Part shown: positions 1-6,879 of the stretch, piece by piece
How positions within the stretch are numbered: position 1 is the stretch's first letter
Layout of the letters: each line of letters opens with the position of its first letter
Origin: an uncultured Polaribacter sp.
GTDB taxonomy: Bacteria; Bacteroidota; Bacteroidia; Flavobacteriales; Flavobacteriaceae
Reading direction: 5' to 3'
DNA: 64,000 nt
Assembly: GCA_943787375.1 (NCBI GenBank)
Contig: CALSME010000005.1
Coordinates: forward strand, 62,001-126,000
Translations under genes and position numbers: made by a program
The notes under the pieces: model-generated
What the model was told of the DNA's origin: nothing
Database searches by the model: none
Seen by the model: only the letters and a program-made list of their open reading frames with translations

Positions 1-690
1 ATTCCAAACGCTTTGATTGTTGTAATTTTAGGAATATTGGCAATGAAATACTTTAGTACCAACTTTCAAGATGTTGCCATCGTAAAAAACATTCCCGCTG
101 GATTGCCAAGTTTTAGCATTCCAATATTCGACTTTCAGTTGATAAAACAACTCATGCCAATCGCATTGACTTTGGTTTTGGTGGGGTATTTAGAACTCAT
201 TTCTATTGGAAAAACCTTAGAAGCAAAACAAGACGAATACCGAGTACGACCCAATCAAGAATTAATTGCCTTAGGATTGAGTAATATTGTAGGCTCTTTT
301 TTTAAAGCCTATCCTTCCACCTCCAGTTTTTCACGTTCGGCTATCAATCAAGAAAGTGGAGCAACAACAGGGATGGCTGCTTTAATTTCTGTTGTAATGG
401 TCGTCTTTACATTATTATTTTTAACGCCCTATTTCTACTATTTACCCAATACGGTTTTAGCGGCCATTATTATAGTTGCCGTCTTCGGATTGATTAATTT
501 CAGTGAGGGTTTTTATTTATGGAGAACGAATAAAATAGATTTTTGCCTGATGCTCATCACATTTATATCCACTTTAACCCTTGGGATTGAATATGGAATT
601 TTAATTGGAGTTATTTCTTCATTAACACTAATCACTTACAAGAAGATATTTCCAAAGAGGGGAAACCAGGAAAAAAATCGCGACCAATAA
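1..690 (+). CDS. SulP family inorganic anion transporter, C-terminal part (5' end outside window)
   Basis: The frame is open from base 1, so the N-terminal half lies upstream of the window. The visible 229 residues hold several hydrophobic segments. They include the SulP-typical stretch IVGSFFKAYPSTSSFSRSA between membrane helices. Members of the family import sulfate, bicarbonate or related anions across the inner membrane. Family members normally carry a cytoplasmic STAS domain of about 100 residues after the last helix. Here only about 18 polar residues (TYKKIFPKRGNQ...) follow before the stop, so the STAS domain is absent. The next gene starts 30 bases downstream on the same strand, so cotranscription with the rhodanese lipoprotein is likely. 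The substrate cannot be told from the sequence. Confidence 0.85.
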   Translation: MPNALIVVILGILAMKYFSTNFQDVAIVKNIPAGLPSFSIPIFDFQLIKQLMPIALTLVLVGYLELISIGKTLEAKQDEYRVRPNQELIALGLSNIVGSFFKAYPSTSSFSRSAINQESGATTGMAALISVVMVVFTLLFLTPYFYYLPNTVLAAIIIVAVFGLINFSEGFYLWRTNKIDFCLMLITFISTLTLGIEYGILIGVISSLTLITYKKIFPKRGNQEKNRDQ

Positions 691-720
691 AGCATATAAT
701 AAACAGCTAGAAATTACCAA

Positions 721-1083
721 ATGAAAAATTTATTAGGCCTTTTATTACTAAGTTTCTTTCTTCTAAATTGCAATCAAAAGCAAGTTGTAAAAACAATTAC
801 GACCTCGGAATTGAAAGCATTACTAGCAAAAGAAAAAATACAATTATTAGATGTAAGAAGCCCAAAAGAAGTCAGCGATGGCTATATAGAGACGGCTCTT
901 TTTGCCAATTATTTCGATGCAGATTTTGCTGTTCAAGCTGCAGAACAATTAGATGCCTCCAAACCCGTATATTTATATTGTAGAAGTGGAAATAGAAGTG
1001 GTAAAGCTGCTATCATACTCAAGGAAAAAGGGTATGAAGTGTATAATGTTCTTGGCGGCTACAAGATGTGGAGCAAACAGTAA
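721..1083 (+). CDS. rhodanese-like lipoprotein
   Basis: This 120-residue protein begins with a lipoprotein signal (MKNLLGLLLLSFFLLNC, lipobox Cys17), so it is probably anchored to a membrane facing the periplasm. The rest is a single rhodanese domain: LLDVRSPKE near residues 41-49, then the catalytic loop CRSGNRSG near residues 86-93, whose Cys would carry the persulfide. Single-domain rhodaneses move sulfane sulfur or act as periplasmic thiol/redox proteins; the actual partner is unknown. It follows the SulP gene by 30 bases and precedes a metal-binding HMA protein. Confidence 0.85.
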   Translation: MKNLLGLLLLSFFLLNCNQKQVVKTITTSELKALLAKEKIQLLDVRSPKEVSDGYIETALFANYFDADFAVQAAEQLDASKPVYLYCRSGNRSGKAAIILKEKGYEVYNVLGGYKMWSKQ

Positions 1084-1125
1084 GATTGTGTAACCGATGT
1101 TACTGTAAACTATAAAATGAATTGA

Positions 1126-1133
1126 TATCTTTG
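1126..1133 (+). promoter_or_regulatory. -7 promoter element upstream of the HMA gene
   Basis: TATCTTTG matches the Bacteroidota -7 consensus TAnnTTTG and lies 21 bases before the start codon. No TTG was found at the usual -33 distance, so the call rests on the -7 element alone. Confidence 0.45.
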
Positions 1134-1154
1134 TAGCATACTTTTAAAAATAAG

Positions 1155-1421
1155 ATGATGACTGTTATAAAAATAGAAAACTTAAAATGTGGAGGCTGTG
1201 CAGCCACTATTAAAAAAGGATTGTTATCCATAGAAAATGTGGACGAAGTAGTTGTTGACGTAGAAAATGATACCGTTTCCATTAGTTCAAAAAATGTATT
1301 AATCGATTTGATAAAAGAAAAATTATCAAAATTAGGATACCCAGAAGTGGGGGATAAAAACACCCTTGTACACAAAGCAAAATCTTTTGTGAGTTGTGCC
1401 GTTGGTAGAATAGATGCTTAA
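1155..1421 (+). CDS. heavy-metal-associated (HMA) domain protein
   Basis: This 88-residue cytoplasmic protein has the HMA ferredoxin-like fold signature with the metal ligand motif CGGC at residues 12-15. The spacing is typical of copper chaperones and of the N-terminal domains of copper ATPases. It has about 20 extra C-terminal residues that include a third Cys (SFVSCAVG). Two ATG codons occur in tandem (1155 and 1158), so the exact start is uncertain by one codon. It has its own -7 element and is followed by a strong terminator shared with the convergent arsM gene. The metal specificity is not visible; soft metals such as Cu(I), or thiophilic As(III), are only inference. Confidence 0.85.
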   Translation: MMTVIKIENLKCGGCAATIKKGLLSIENVDEVVVDVENDTVSISSKNVLIDLIKEKLSKLGYPEVGDKNTLVHKAKSFVSCAVGRIDA

Positions 1422-1422
1422 A

Positions 1423-1452
1423 AAAAAGGCGTGCTTATAGCACGCCTTTTTT
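1423..1452. terminator. bidirectional intrinsic terminator between HMA gene and arsM
   Basis: The stem AAAAGGCGTGC pairs with GCACGCCTTTT around a short TTATA loop. It has an A-run on the left and a T-run on the right, so it can stop transcription from both converging genes. Confidence 0.9.
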
Positions 1453-1475
1453 TTGCTTATATTCACACTACTTTT

Positions 1476-2444
1476 TTAGCAACATCCACCACCATCATAG
1501 TGGAACGTAGATGCTGAAAAGAAAATATCATCCCTTCCAATTGCTTTTAAAGCAGCGGCTGTTTTGTCACAAATTGCCAAAGGCTGATTTTTTAGTAAAG
1601 TATGTCCTTGCCCATCATCAAAATAATCTTCACTTCCATAATAGATCGCAGCTTTCCCGGTAAAAATACAAGGACCGTCTACCGGCATCGGGTCTTTAAT
1701 TGCAGCAACTTCAATAGATTCAATATATATTAATTCGTCTGTAGGATAATTTTTAGGATCCAAAATTCGATAGGGCTTTCTTGCTCTAATTTCAATCGTT
1801 CCAAAGCCAGCATCCGTAAGTGCTTTTACATAGTCTGCAATAGACAAGCTTCCACTCAAACACAATGCGCGTAAACGGGCATCGTTTCGTAATTCATCAT
1901 TCATGGGTTGTTCACAAGTTGGGTCACTCATAACCAATTTTCCATGTGGTTTTAAAACCCGGTACATTTCTGCAATGGCTTTTTTTAAATCATCGGATTT
2001 AAAGATATTGAACAAACAATTTTGTGCAGCTACGTCTATAGAATTGTTTGCTACCGGTAAATCCATCGCGTCCCCTTTTCGCAAGTCTACAAAATCACTT
2101 TGAAACCAATCGTTTTGTTCCTCTGCAATTTTGAAATTTTTACGAGAAGCCTCCAACATTTCATCCACAACATCCAATCCAATGACCCCACCTTTTGTTC
2201 TATTGAAATAGGCAAACTGTAACAATTCCATTCCACCACCAACACCTACATACAACATTTTTGGATTGTTCGTTAAATCTCTTGCATGCACGGTAGATCC
2301 ACAACCATAGTTCATTTCTTGCATGATACGAGGAATCTTTAGGCCTGGCAATTCCCAAATAGGATTTGTAGTGCAGCAAAGCCCAACATCAGGAGTTAAT
2401 GCCGCTTGTTTGTATACATCGTTGGTGGTTTCTAAATAACTCAT
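1476..2444 (-). CDS. arsM: arsenite S-adenosylmethionine methyltransferase, arsenosugar-pathway type
   Basis: This 322-residue class I methyltransferase has its SAM-binding loop YVGVGGG at residues 65-71 and an acidic ribose ligand at Asp91. The ArsM family binds As(III) through conserved cysteines. Candidates here are Cys48 (YGCGS), Cys143 (QNCLFN) and Cys195 (ALCLSG), which line up with the known arsenite ligands. An additional Cys23-Cys24 pair and a C-terminal GGGCC (Cys321-322) may help deliver arsenic. The expected product is methylated, in this pathway dimethylated, arsenic. It is the last gene of an operon that also holds ArsS, which supports the arsenosugar assignment over simple arsenic volatilisation. 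A shared terminator follows. Confidence 0.88.
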   Translation of the reverse strand: MSYLETTNDVYKQAALTPDVGLCCTTNPIWELPGLKIPRIMQEMNYGCGSTVHARDLTNNPKMLYVGVGGGMELLQFAYFNRTKGGVIGLDVVDEMLEASRKNFKIAEEQNDWFQSDFVDLRKGDAMDLPVANNSIDVAAQNCLFNIFKSDDLKKAIAEMYRVLKPHGKLVMSDPTCEQPMNDELRNDARLRALCLSGSLSIADYVKALTDAGFGTIEIRARKPYRILDPKNYPTDELIYIESIEVAAIKDPMPVDGPCIFTGKAAIYYGSEDYFDDGQGHTLLKNQPLAICDKTAAALKAIGRDDIFFSASTFHYDGGGCC

Positions 2445-2516
2445 AGTATTTTTTTCAGTGTTCGATTCTTAGTTACAGTATGCAATTAAATACTGCTAAA
2501 AACTGTTCATTATATT

Positions 2517-3332
2517 TTACATTATTTTGATCAATTCTTTAAAAATGGCAATCATCTTCGGTTCTGCTTTTCCTGCAATTGCAATGATTTCTGTAATATC
2601 TACCGGTTGTAAATTTTTCGGATCACATTCATCCGTTAAAACAGAAATAGCAGCACAGGGCAAGTTCAATTGTTTGGCAACAATTACCTCAGGTACGGTA
2701 CTCATACCCACAGCATCTACCTCCAGAATTTGCAACATTCTGTATTCGGCTCTAGTTTCCAATTGTGGACCTACAACACTTGCATACACCCCTTCGTGCA
2801 ATTGAATGTTCTTTTCTTTGGCAATGTTTTTTATTTTTTGGTTGATTCCTTTTGAATACGGAGCCAACATATCTGCAAAAATATTACCAAAATCATTTGC
2901 GCCTTTGAAGGCTAAAGGAGAACCTCCTTGTAAATTTAAGTGATCTTCGATCAACATTAAATCCCCTTTCTTATAAGTTAAGTTGATAGCCCCTGCTGCG
3001 TTAGAAACTAATAACTGTTGAATTCCCAATGCATGCATAGTGCGAATACCATAAGTAACTTCCCATAAATCATAGCCTTCATATACATGAAAACGTCCTG
3101 CCATAACAAGTACTTTTTTACCAGAAAACACTCCGTAAATTAATTTTCCAGAATGAAACTCCACCGTTGCTTGAGGGAAATTAGGAATTTCTGAATAGGC
3201 AATTTCTTTATCTATTGAAATTTCATCCACTAATTTTCCCAGTCCAGTTCCCAATACAATTCCGATTGTTGGATCTGTAATTCCTGCTGCTTTTAAAAAA
3301 GCGATTGTTTCATTTAGTTGTTCTTGTTTCAT
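2517..3332 (-). CDS. purine nucleoside phosphorylase, trimeric (PunA/MTAP) family
   Basis: This 271-residue phosphorylase has the phosphate-binding GTGLGKL near residue 28, RFHVYEGY, and GMSTVPEVIVA near residue 209. Such enzymes cleave the N-glycosidic bond of purine nucleosides with phosphate. Glu192 (QLET) matches the base-binding Glu of the family. The next specificity position, Asn in guanosine/inosine enzymes, reads Asp234 (VLTDEC). An Asp there is known to favour 6-aminopurines. In this operon a plausible substrate is the 5'-arsenoadenosine made by ArsS, releasing adenine and an arsenoribose phosphate; ordinary purine salvage is the alternative. It sits 72 bases upstream of arsM. Confidence 0.85.
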   Translation of the reverse strand: MKQEQLNETIAFLKAAGITDPTIGIVLGTGLGKLVDEISIDKEIAYSEIPNFPQATVEFHSGKLIYGVFSGKKVLVMAGRFHVYEGYDLWEVTYGIRTMHALGIQQLLVSNAAGAINLTYKKGDLMLIEDHLNLQGGSPLAFKGANDFGNIFADMLAPYSKGINQKIKNIAKEKNIQLHEGVYASVVGPQLETRAEYRMLQILEVDAVGMSTVPEVIVAKQLNLPCAAISVLTDECDPKNLQPVDITEIIAIAGKAEPKMIAIFKELIKIM

Positions 3333-3348
3333 GGTTCTTGCTGGGTCG

Positions 3349-3393
3349 AGCGCAGTTGAGACCTATATAAAGTTACCGCCTTGAAACTGCGCT
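3349..3393. repeat. REP-like inverted repeat in an operon spacer
   Basis: AGCGCAGTT (3349-3357) is a perfect inverted copy of AACTGCGCT (3385-3393). It lies in the 86-base gap between the phosphorylase and the transferase and is G+C-richer than its surroundings. It could form an mRNA hairpin between the two genes. I saw no second copy in the window. Confidence 0.5.
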
Positions 3394-3418
3394 TTTGTCT
3401 CTAATTAAAGGACAAAGC

Positions 3419-4036
3419 TCAACGCGAGGTGTATTCGTTTAAAAAATGTTGAAATGCGGGGTGCTCTTTGATATCATCTAAAACATCTGCATCATTCAAT
3501 TCGTTTAACAAATGTACTTTTTTATCTTTTAAATCGTTCAGTGTTTCCTCTCTTACTGTAGATGTTCCCCAGATTTTATTCTTAAAAACATTTGGATGTA
3601 CAGATTTCATGCCCAATAAGTAATATCCGCCGTCTTCAGCAGGCCCTATAACAACATCGTTTGATGTCAACTGTAAGAACGCTTTTTCAATGATATCCTC
3701 AGACAAATCAATCAAATCACTACCGATAATAATTACTTTTTCATAACCAGCAGCAAAAGCATCTAGAAAAGCATGTTGCATTCGGATACCTAAATCTTCA
3801 CCCAATTGCTGTTTTTTTTGATAAATTTCACCATTCCAAAGGTCATTTTCTCGAACTTTTACGGAGTAATAGACTGCCTTGTCACAGGCTATATTTTCGG
3901 TTACTTTTTTGGTATGCGCCAATAAAAATTTATAAATGGCCAATGCTTTTTCTGCTCCGATGGTCTTTGCTAATCGTGTTTTTACCTTTCCCAATTCTGG
4001 GTTTCTTGTAAAAATTAAAAGTAGGTTTTTACTCAT
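3419..4036 (-). CDS. CofC-like (TIGR04282/DUF2064) transferase, arsenosugar cluster glycosyltransferase
   Basis: This 205-residue protein belongs to the nucleotidyl/glycosyltransferase-A-like family often found beside ArsS-type radical SAM genes. Visible marks are the N-terminal FTRNPELGKVKTRLA (residues 9-23), the IIGSDLIDLS acidic motif, and GPAEDGGYYLLG. In the arsenosugar pathway it is the candidate for joining the arsenoribose to its aglycone or activating it; no biochemical role can be read from sequence alone. Its first 8 bases overlap the end of the rhodanese gene, which indicates translational coupling. Confidence 0.8.
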   Translation of the reverse strand: MSKNLLLIFTRNPELGKVKTRLAKTIGAEKALAIYKFLLAHTKKVTENIACDKAVYYSVKVRENDLWNGEIYQKKQQLGEDLGIRMQHAFLDAFAAGYEKVIIIGSDLIDLSEDIIEKAFLQLTSNDVVIGPAEDGGYYLLGMKSVHPNVFKNKIWGTSTVREETLNDLKDKKVHLLNELNDADVLDDIKEHPAFQHFLNEYTSR

Positions 4037-4523
4037 AGACTTTCTTTCCTTTTAAGAGCCATTTACTCCATTCTTTAGAAAAAACATGTATTTTCTCAGT
4101 GGCCTTTCCGTTGGAGTCAAACACGTGATTCCCCTTATTTTTCCATTCGAAAATTCCTCCATATAAATTTAAAACATTTGTATACCCTGCCACTTTAAGT
4201 TTCTCTGCGATGTCTTCAGATCGGATTCCTAAGGAACAATACACCACAATTTTACTCTTTTTATTGGATAATTTTTTTAGGATTTTTTTGAGGTTGAAAG
4301 CAGTATAGCCAACAAAATAGGCATTTTTAAGATGACTTATTTCAAACTCTTTTTTTTCTCGAGCATCTAATAAAATCACTTTCTCTTGCTGCTTTAGCAA
4401 TTGGTTTACAGAAATATAAGGAATGCTTTCTGTATTGTACTTCTGTAATAGATTCTTCAAATTATTTTGAGAAAATACATTGGTAGCAATTAATAACAAA
4501 AAGGATAAAATTCGTATTTTCAT
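4029..4523 (-). CDS. exported rhodanese-like protein
   Basis: This 164-residue protein has a cleavable signal peptide (MKIRILSFLLLIATNVFSQ) and one rhodanese domain: LLDAREKKEFEISH, then the catalytic loop CSLGIRSE. The periplasmic location separates it from the cytoplasmic arsenic enzymes of the operon. It might handle thiols or persulfides for arsenic export or redox, but that is inference. It overlaps the transferase gene by 8 bases and lies 10 bases after arsS. Confidence 0.85.
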   Translation of the reverse strand: MKIRILSFLLLIATNVFSQNNLKNLLQKYNTESIPYISVNQLLKQQEKVILLDAREKKEFEISHLKNAYFVGYTAFNLKKILKKLSNKKSKIVVYCSLGIRSEDIAEKLKVAGYTNVLNLYGGIFEWKNKGNHVFDSNGKATEKIHVFSKEWSKWLLKGKKVYE

Positions 4524-4533
4524 AAAACAGTTA

Positions 4534-5589
4534 TTATGCGACTACCCCTTGACAACTACTTCCTGCACCTGCCGTACATCCATAACAATGTTGATTGATA
4601 ATGATATTTCTGTCTTGTAAAAGCGCTTCGTTATAGTCCCCAATGTGTTGTACCTTACTGGCTACCTTTAAATTCAACATCTGGTTGAAATCGCAATCGT
4701 ATAAATACCCATCCCAACTGACCGAAATGGTATTGGTACACATCACATTTGCTACTGCTGTTGGATTGTAGGCATCTACCAAAGAAAACATGTAATCTTC
4801 ATAGTTTTCAGAAGCAATTAAATAATCTAAAAATCGACTAATAGGCAAATTGGTAATGGCAAATAAGTTGTGAAAGTCAATATTAAAATCCGTTTTTAAC
4901 GCTTTTTTAAAATCGTTTTCTAAGGCCATTTGATCGCCCGGTAAAAAGGCACCTGAAGGATTGTAAACCAAATCTAATTTTAAATCAGATCCTTCCCTTC
5001 CATATCCTACCTCATTAAGCATTTGTAGTGCTTTGATAGACTTGTCAAAAACACCATCACCTCGTTGTTTGTCAGTTTTTCCACGGGTCCAATGTGGCAT
5101 TGAAGAAACAACATGGATGTTATGTTTTTTAAAGAACTTTGGTAATTCGTAGTATTTCTTATTTGCCCGAATAATGGTTAAGTTAGAGCGAACAATGAAA
5201 TCTTTAATACCCGCTTTTGCAGCAGCTTCTACAAATTCTTTAAAATTTGGATTCATTTCTGGTGCCCCACCCGTTAAGTCCAGCGTATGTGCTCCCGTAT
5301 TTTTAATCACCTCCAAACATTGTTGCATGGTTTCTAAAGTCATGATTTCTTTCCGATCTGGACCTGCATCCACATGGCAATGCGCACAAACTTGATTGCA
5401 CATATACCCTAAATTGATTTGAAGAATCTCTAATTTTTTGGGTTGTAGCGGAAACAGATGGGTTTCTTTTAGTTTGTTAGCAAATGTGGGCAATTCGCCA
5501 TCAGCGAAAATTCCGCTGGATAGAATTTCCATTTGACGGGCTGTATTTGCTAAATCATTGTTTCTTGCTAAAAGTGATTTTGTAGCCAT
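4534..5589 (-). CDS. arsS: arsenosugar biosynthesis radical SAM protein ArsS
   Basis: This 351-residue radical SAM enzyme has the [4Fe-4S] motif C64-x3-C68-x2-C71 (GYMCNQVCAHCH), followed by a (beta/alpha) barrel with LDLTGGAPEMN as the SAM-contact region. A C-terminal DUF3641-type region is rich in Cys: MCTNT, YDCDFN, and CYGCTAGAGSSCQG at residues 335-348, which probably holds auxiliary clusters or substrate. Family members transfer the 5'-deoxyadenosyl group of SAM to dimethylarsenite, giving the arsenoadenosine precursor of arsenosugars. Some homologues have selenocysteine near the C-terminus; here all such positions are Cys. It starts 24 bases after the stop of the upstream gene. Confidence 0.9.
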   Translation of the reverse strand: MATKSLLARNNDLANTARQMEILSSGIFADGELPTFANKLKETHLFPLQPKKLEILQINLGYMCNQVCAHCHVDAGPDRKEIMTLETMQQCLEVIKNTGAHTLDLTGGAPEMNPNFKEFVEAAAKAGIKDFIVRSNLTIIRANKKYYELPKFFKKHNIHVVSSMPHWTRGKTDKQRGDGVFDKSIKALQMLNEVGYGREGSDLKLDLVYNPSGAFLPGDQMALENDFKKALKTDFNIDFHNLFAITNLPISRFLDYLIASENYEDYMFSLVDAYNPTAVANVMCTNTISVSWDGYLYDCDFNQMLNLKVASKVQHIGDYNEALLQDRNIIINQHCYGCTAGAGSSCQGVVA

Positions 5590-5613
5590 TTTTATACGGT
5601 ATTGTTTTTTCTC

Positions 5614-5949
5614 TTACATTTCTAATTTGTTCACTTTGTTCATCATTTGAACTCCGTGTACTAGAGTAGCACCACTTTTAATAGCAGCCCCTACATGAAT
5701 GGCTTCCATCATTTGTTCTTTAGTAATGCCTCGCTCAAGGCCATCTTTGGTATAGGCGTCAATACAATACGGACATTGTTCTGTATGTGCAACAGCCAAA
5801 GCAATAAGAGATTTTTCACGCGCCGTTAAAGCACCTTCTTCAAATACTTTTCCATAATAATCAAAGAATTTATTTCCCAATTCTTCGCTCCATTCTGTGA
5901 TTTTTCCAAATTTCCGCAAGTCGGAAGCATCATAATAAGGTTTTGCCAT
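5614..5949 (-). CDS. arsenosugar biosynthesis-associated peroxidase-like protein (AhpD/CMD family)
   Basis: This 111-residue single-domain carboxymuconolactone decarboxylase/AhpD-like protein has the redox motif C59-P-Y-C62, with a nearby His55 (AHTEQCPYC). Such proteins reduce peroxides or act as thiol oxidoreductases. Close relatives co-occur with arsS and arsM and are named for that association. It may reduce an arsenical or protect a thiol intermediate; the exact step is unproven. It lies 4 bases from the DUF547 gene and 24 bases from arsS, inside the same operon. Confidence 0.85.
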   Translation of the reverse strand: MAKPYYDASDLRKFGKITEWSEELGNKFFDYYGKVFEEGALTAREKSLIALAVAHTEQCPYCIDAYTKDGLERGITKEQMMEAIHVGAAIKSGATLVHGVQMMNKVNKLEM

Positions 5950-5953
5950 AATT

Positions 5954-6658
5954 TTATTTTTCGTTTAAATTCCAGTCATACGTTTTGTAACGAATCTGTG
6001 CATTTTTATCAATTGGAGTCTCCGAATATCGATTTAAGTACTCAATAATACTTCCTTTTTCTGTAAAATCCTCTTTAAACCAACTAAAAATTTTAGAGAT
6101 TTTAATATTTTCATTGCTGATTTTATTTCTGGTAGTATCGTTGACAAATTCGGTCATTAATTTTTCTAATTCGGCATTCACATTTTCCTCTGTAAACGCA
6201 ATGTTCAATAATTTGGGGCAGGAAATCGAGGCACAATTCACACCTACATGAATTCTAGGATCTTTGTATTTTTTTCGTAAAATTTCATGCTCCAAATGAT
6301 CCAAAGTGTATGTTTGATTTCCCACTTTTACAAATGGAATTTTCCAAGCAGTATTTCCTTCTTTCTTAATTGTTCGAATGCTTGTTAGTGGATAATTATC
6401 TAAAATAATTTGTAGCGTATATGCATTATAGACATTAATCCAAAAGGCTTTTTTTCTGTCTTTAGACCAAGTGGTTTTGGGCGTTATTTTTTCTAAAGAA
6501 GTGAGATATAACCGCAATTTTTTTTGATTAAAATTTTTATAATCAACCATTCCTTCTTTGCTAACATGGGATTGCAACAACGCATTGTAAATTAATGTTT
6601 GTGCTGTTGCTTTTAGCGATAAAAAAACAATGACTAGTAAAAATATTCTTTTTAGCAT
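5954..6658 (-). CDS. exported DUF547 protein, first gene of the arsenosugar operon
   Basis: I chose the ATG at 6658 (MLKRIFLLVIVFLSLKATAQ), which begins with a clean signal peptide. A start at 6697 would place 13 basic residues ahead of it and would include the putative promoter. The mature protein of about 215 residues has the DUF547 marks FWINVYNAYTLQIIL and GVNCASISCPKL, with two Cys close together. DUF547 is probably a periplasmic transglutaminase-like fold, but its function is not established. The family is often a neighbour of arsS-type clusters. The next gene begins 4 bases downstream. Confidence 0.85.
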   Translation of the reverse strand: MLKRIFLLVIVFLSLKATAQTLIYNALLQSHVSKEGMVDYKNFNQKKLRLYLTSLEKITPKTTWSKDRKKAFWINVYNAYTLQIILDNYPLTSIRTIKKEGNTAWKIPFVKVGNQTYTLDHLEHEILRKKYKDPRIHVGVNCASISCPKLLNIAFTEENVNAELEKLMTEFVNDTTRNKISNENIKISKIFSWFKEDFTEKGSIIEYLNRYSETPIDKNAQIRYKTYDWNLNEK

Positions 6659-6684
6659 CTTTTTTTTACGGTTTCTATTCCAAA

Positions 6685-6692
6685 CAAAACTA
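6685..6692 (-). promoter_or_regulatory. -7 element for the arsenosugar operon
   Basis: Read on the minus strand, TAGTTTTG matches TAnnTTTG. It lies 26 bases before the chosen start of the DUF547 gene. No clear TTG is present at -33. No metalloregulator gene (arsR type) is visible nearby. Confidence 0.45.
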
Positions 6693-6824
6693 CTCAATTA
6701 ACTTGTGATTGTCACTAAAAATAATGTTAATAGGGGCTTTGTAATTGTGAAAAACAAGAAACTGTTAGTTGTTTTTTTTGAATCCATTCTTTTTCGCTCT
6801 ATTCAATATTACGACCTATACGTA

Positions 6825-6853
6825 TTGGCTTCTTAAAAAAAACATTATTTTTG
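6825..6853 (+). promoter_or_regulatory. promoter of fabD
   Basis: TTG (6825-6827), 18 bases, then TATTTTTG (6846-6853) matches both elements of the flavobacterial consensus. It lies 26 bases before the fabD ATG. Confidence 0.75.
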
Positions 6854-6879
6854 CCCACAATTATTCAAATACATTTTAA

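Noticed and set aside
6659..6697. An earlier ATG at 6697 for the DUF547 gene
   Set aside because: It would add a basic segment before a perfect signal peptide and lies across the -7 promoter element.
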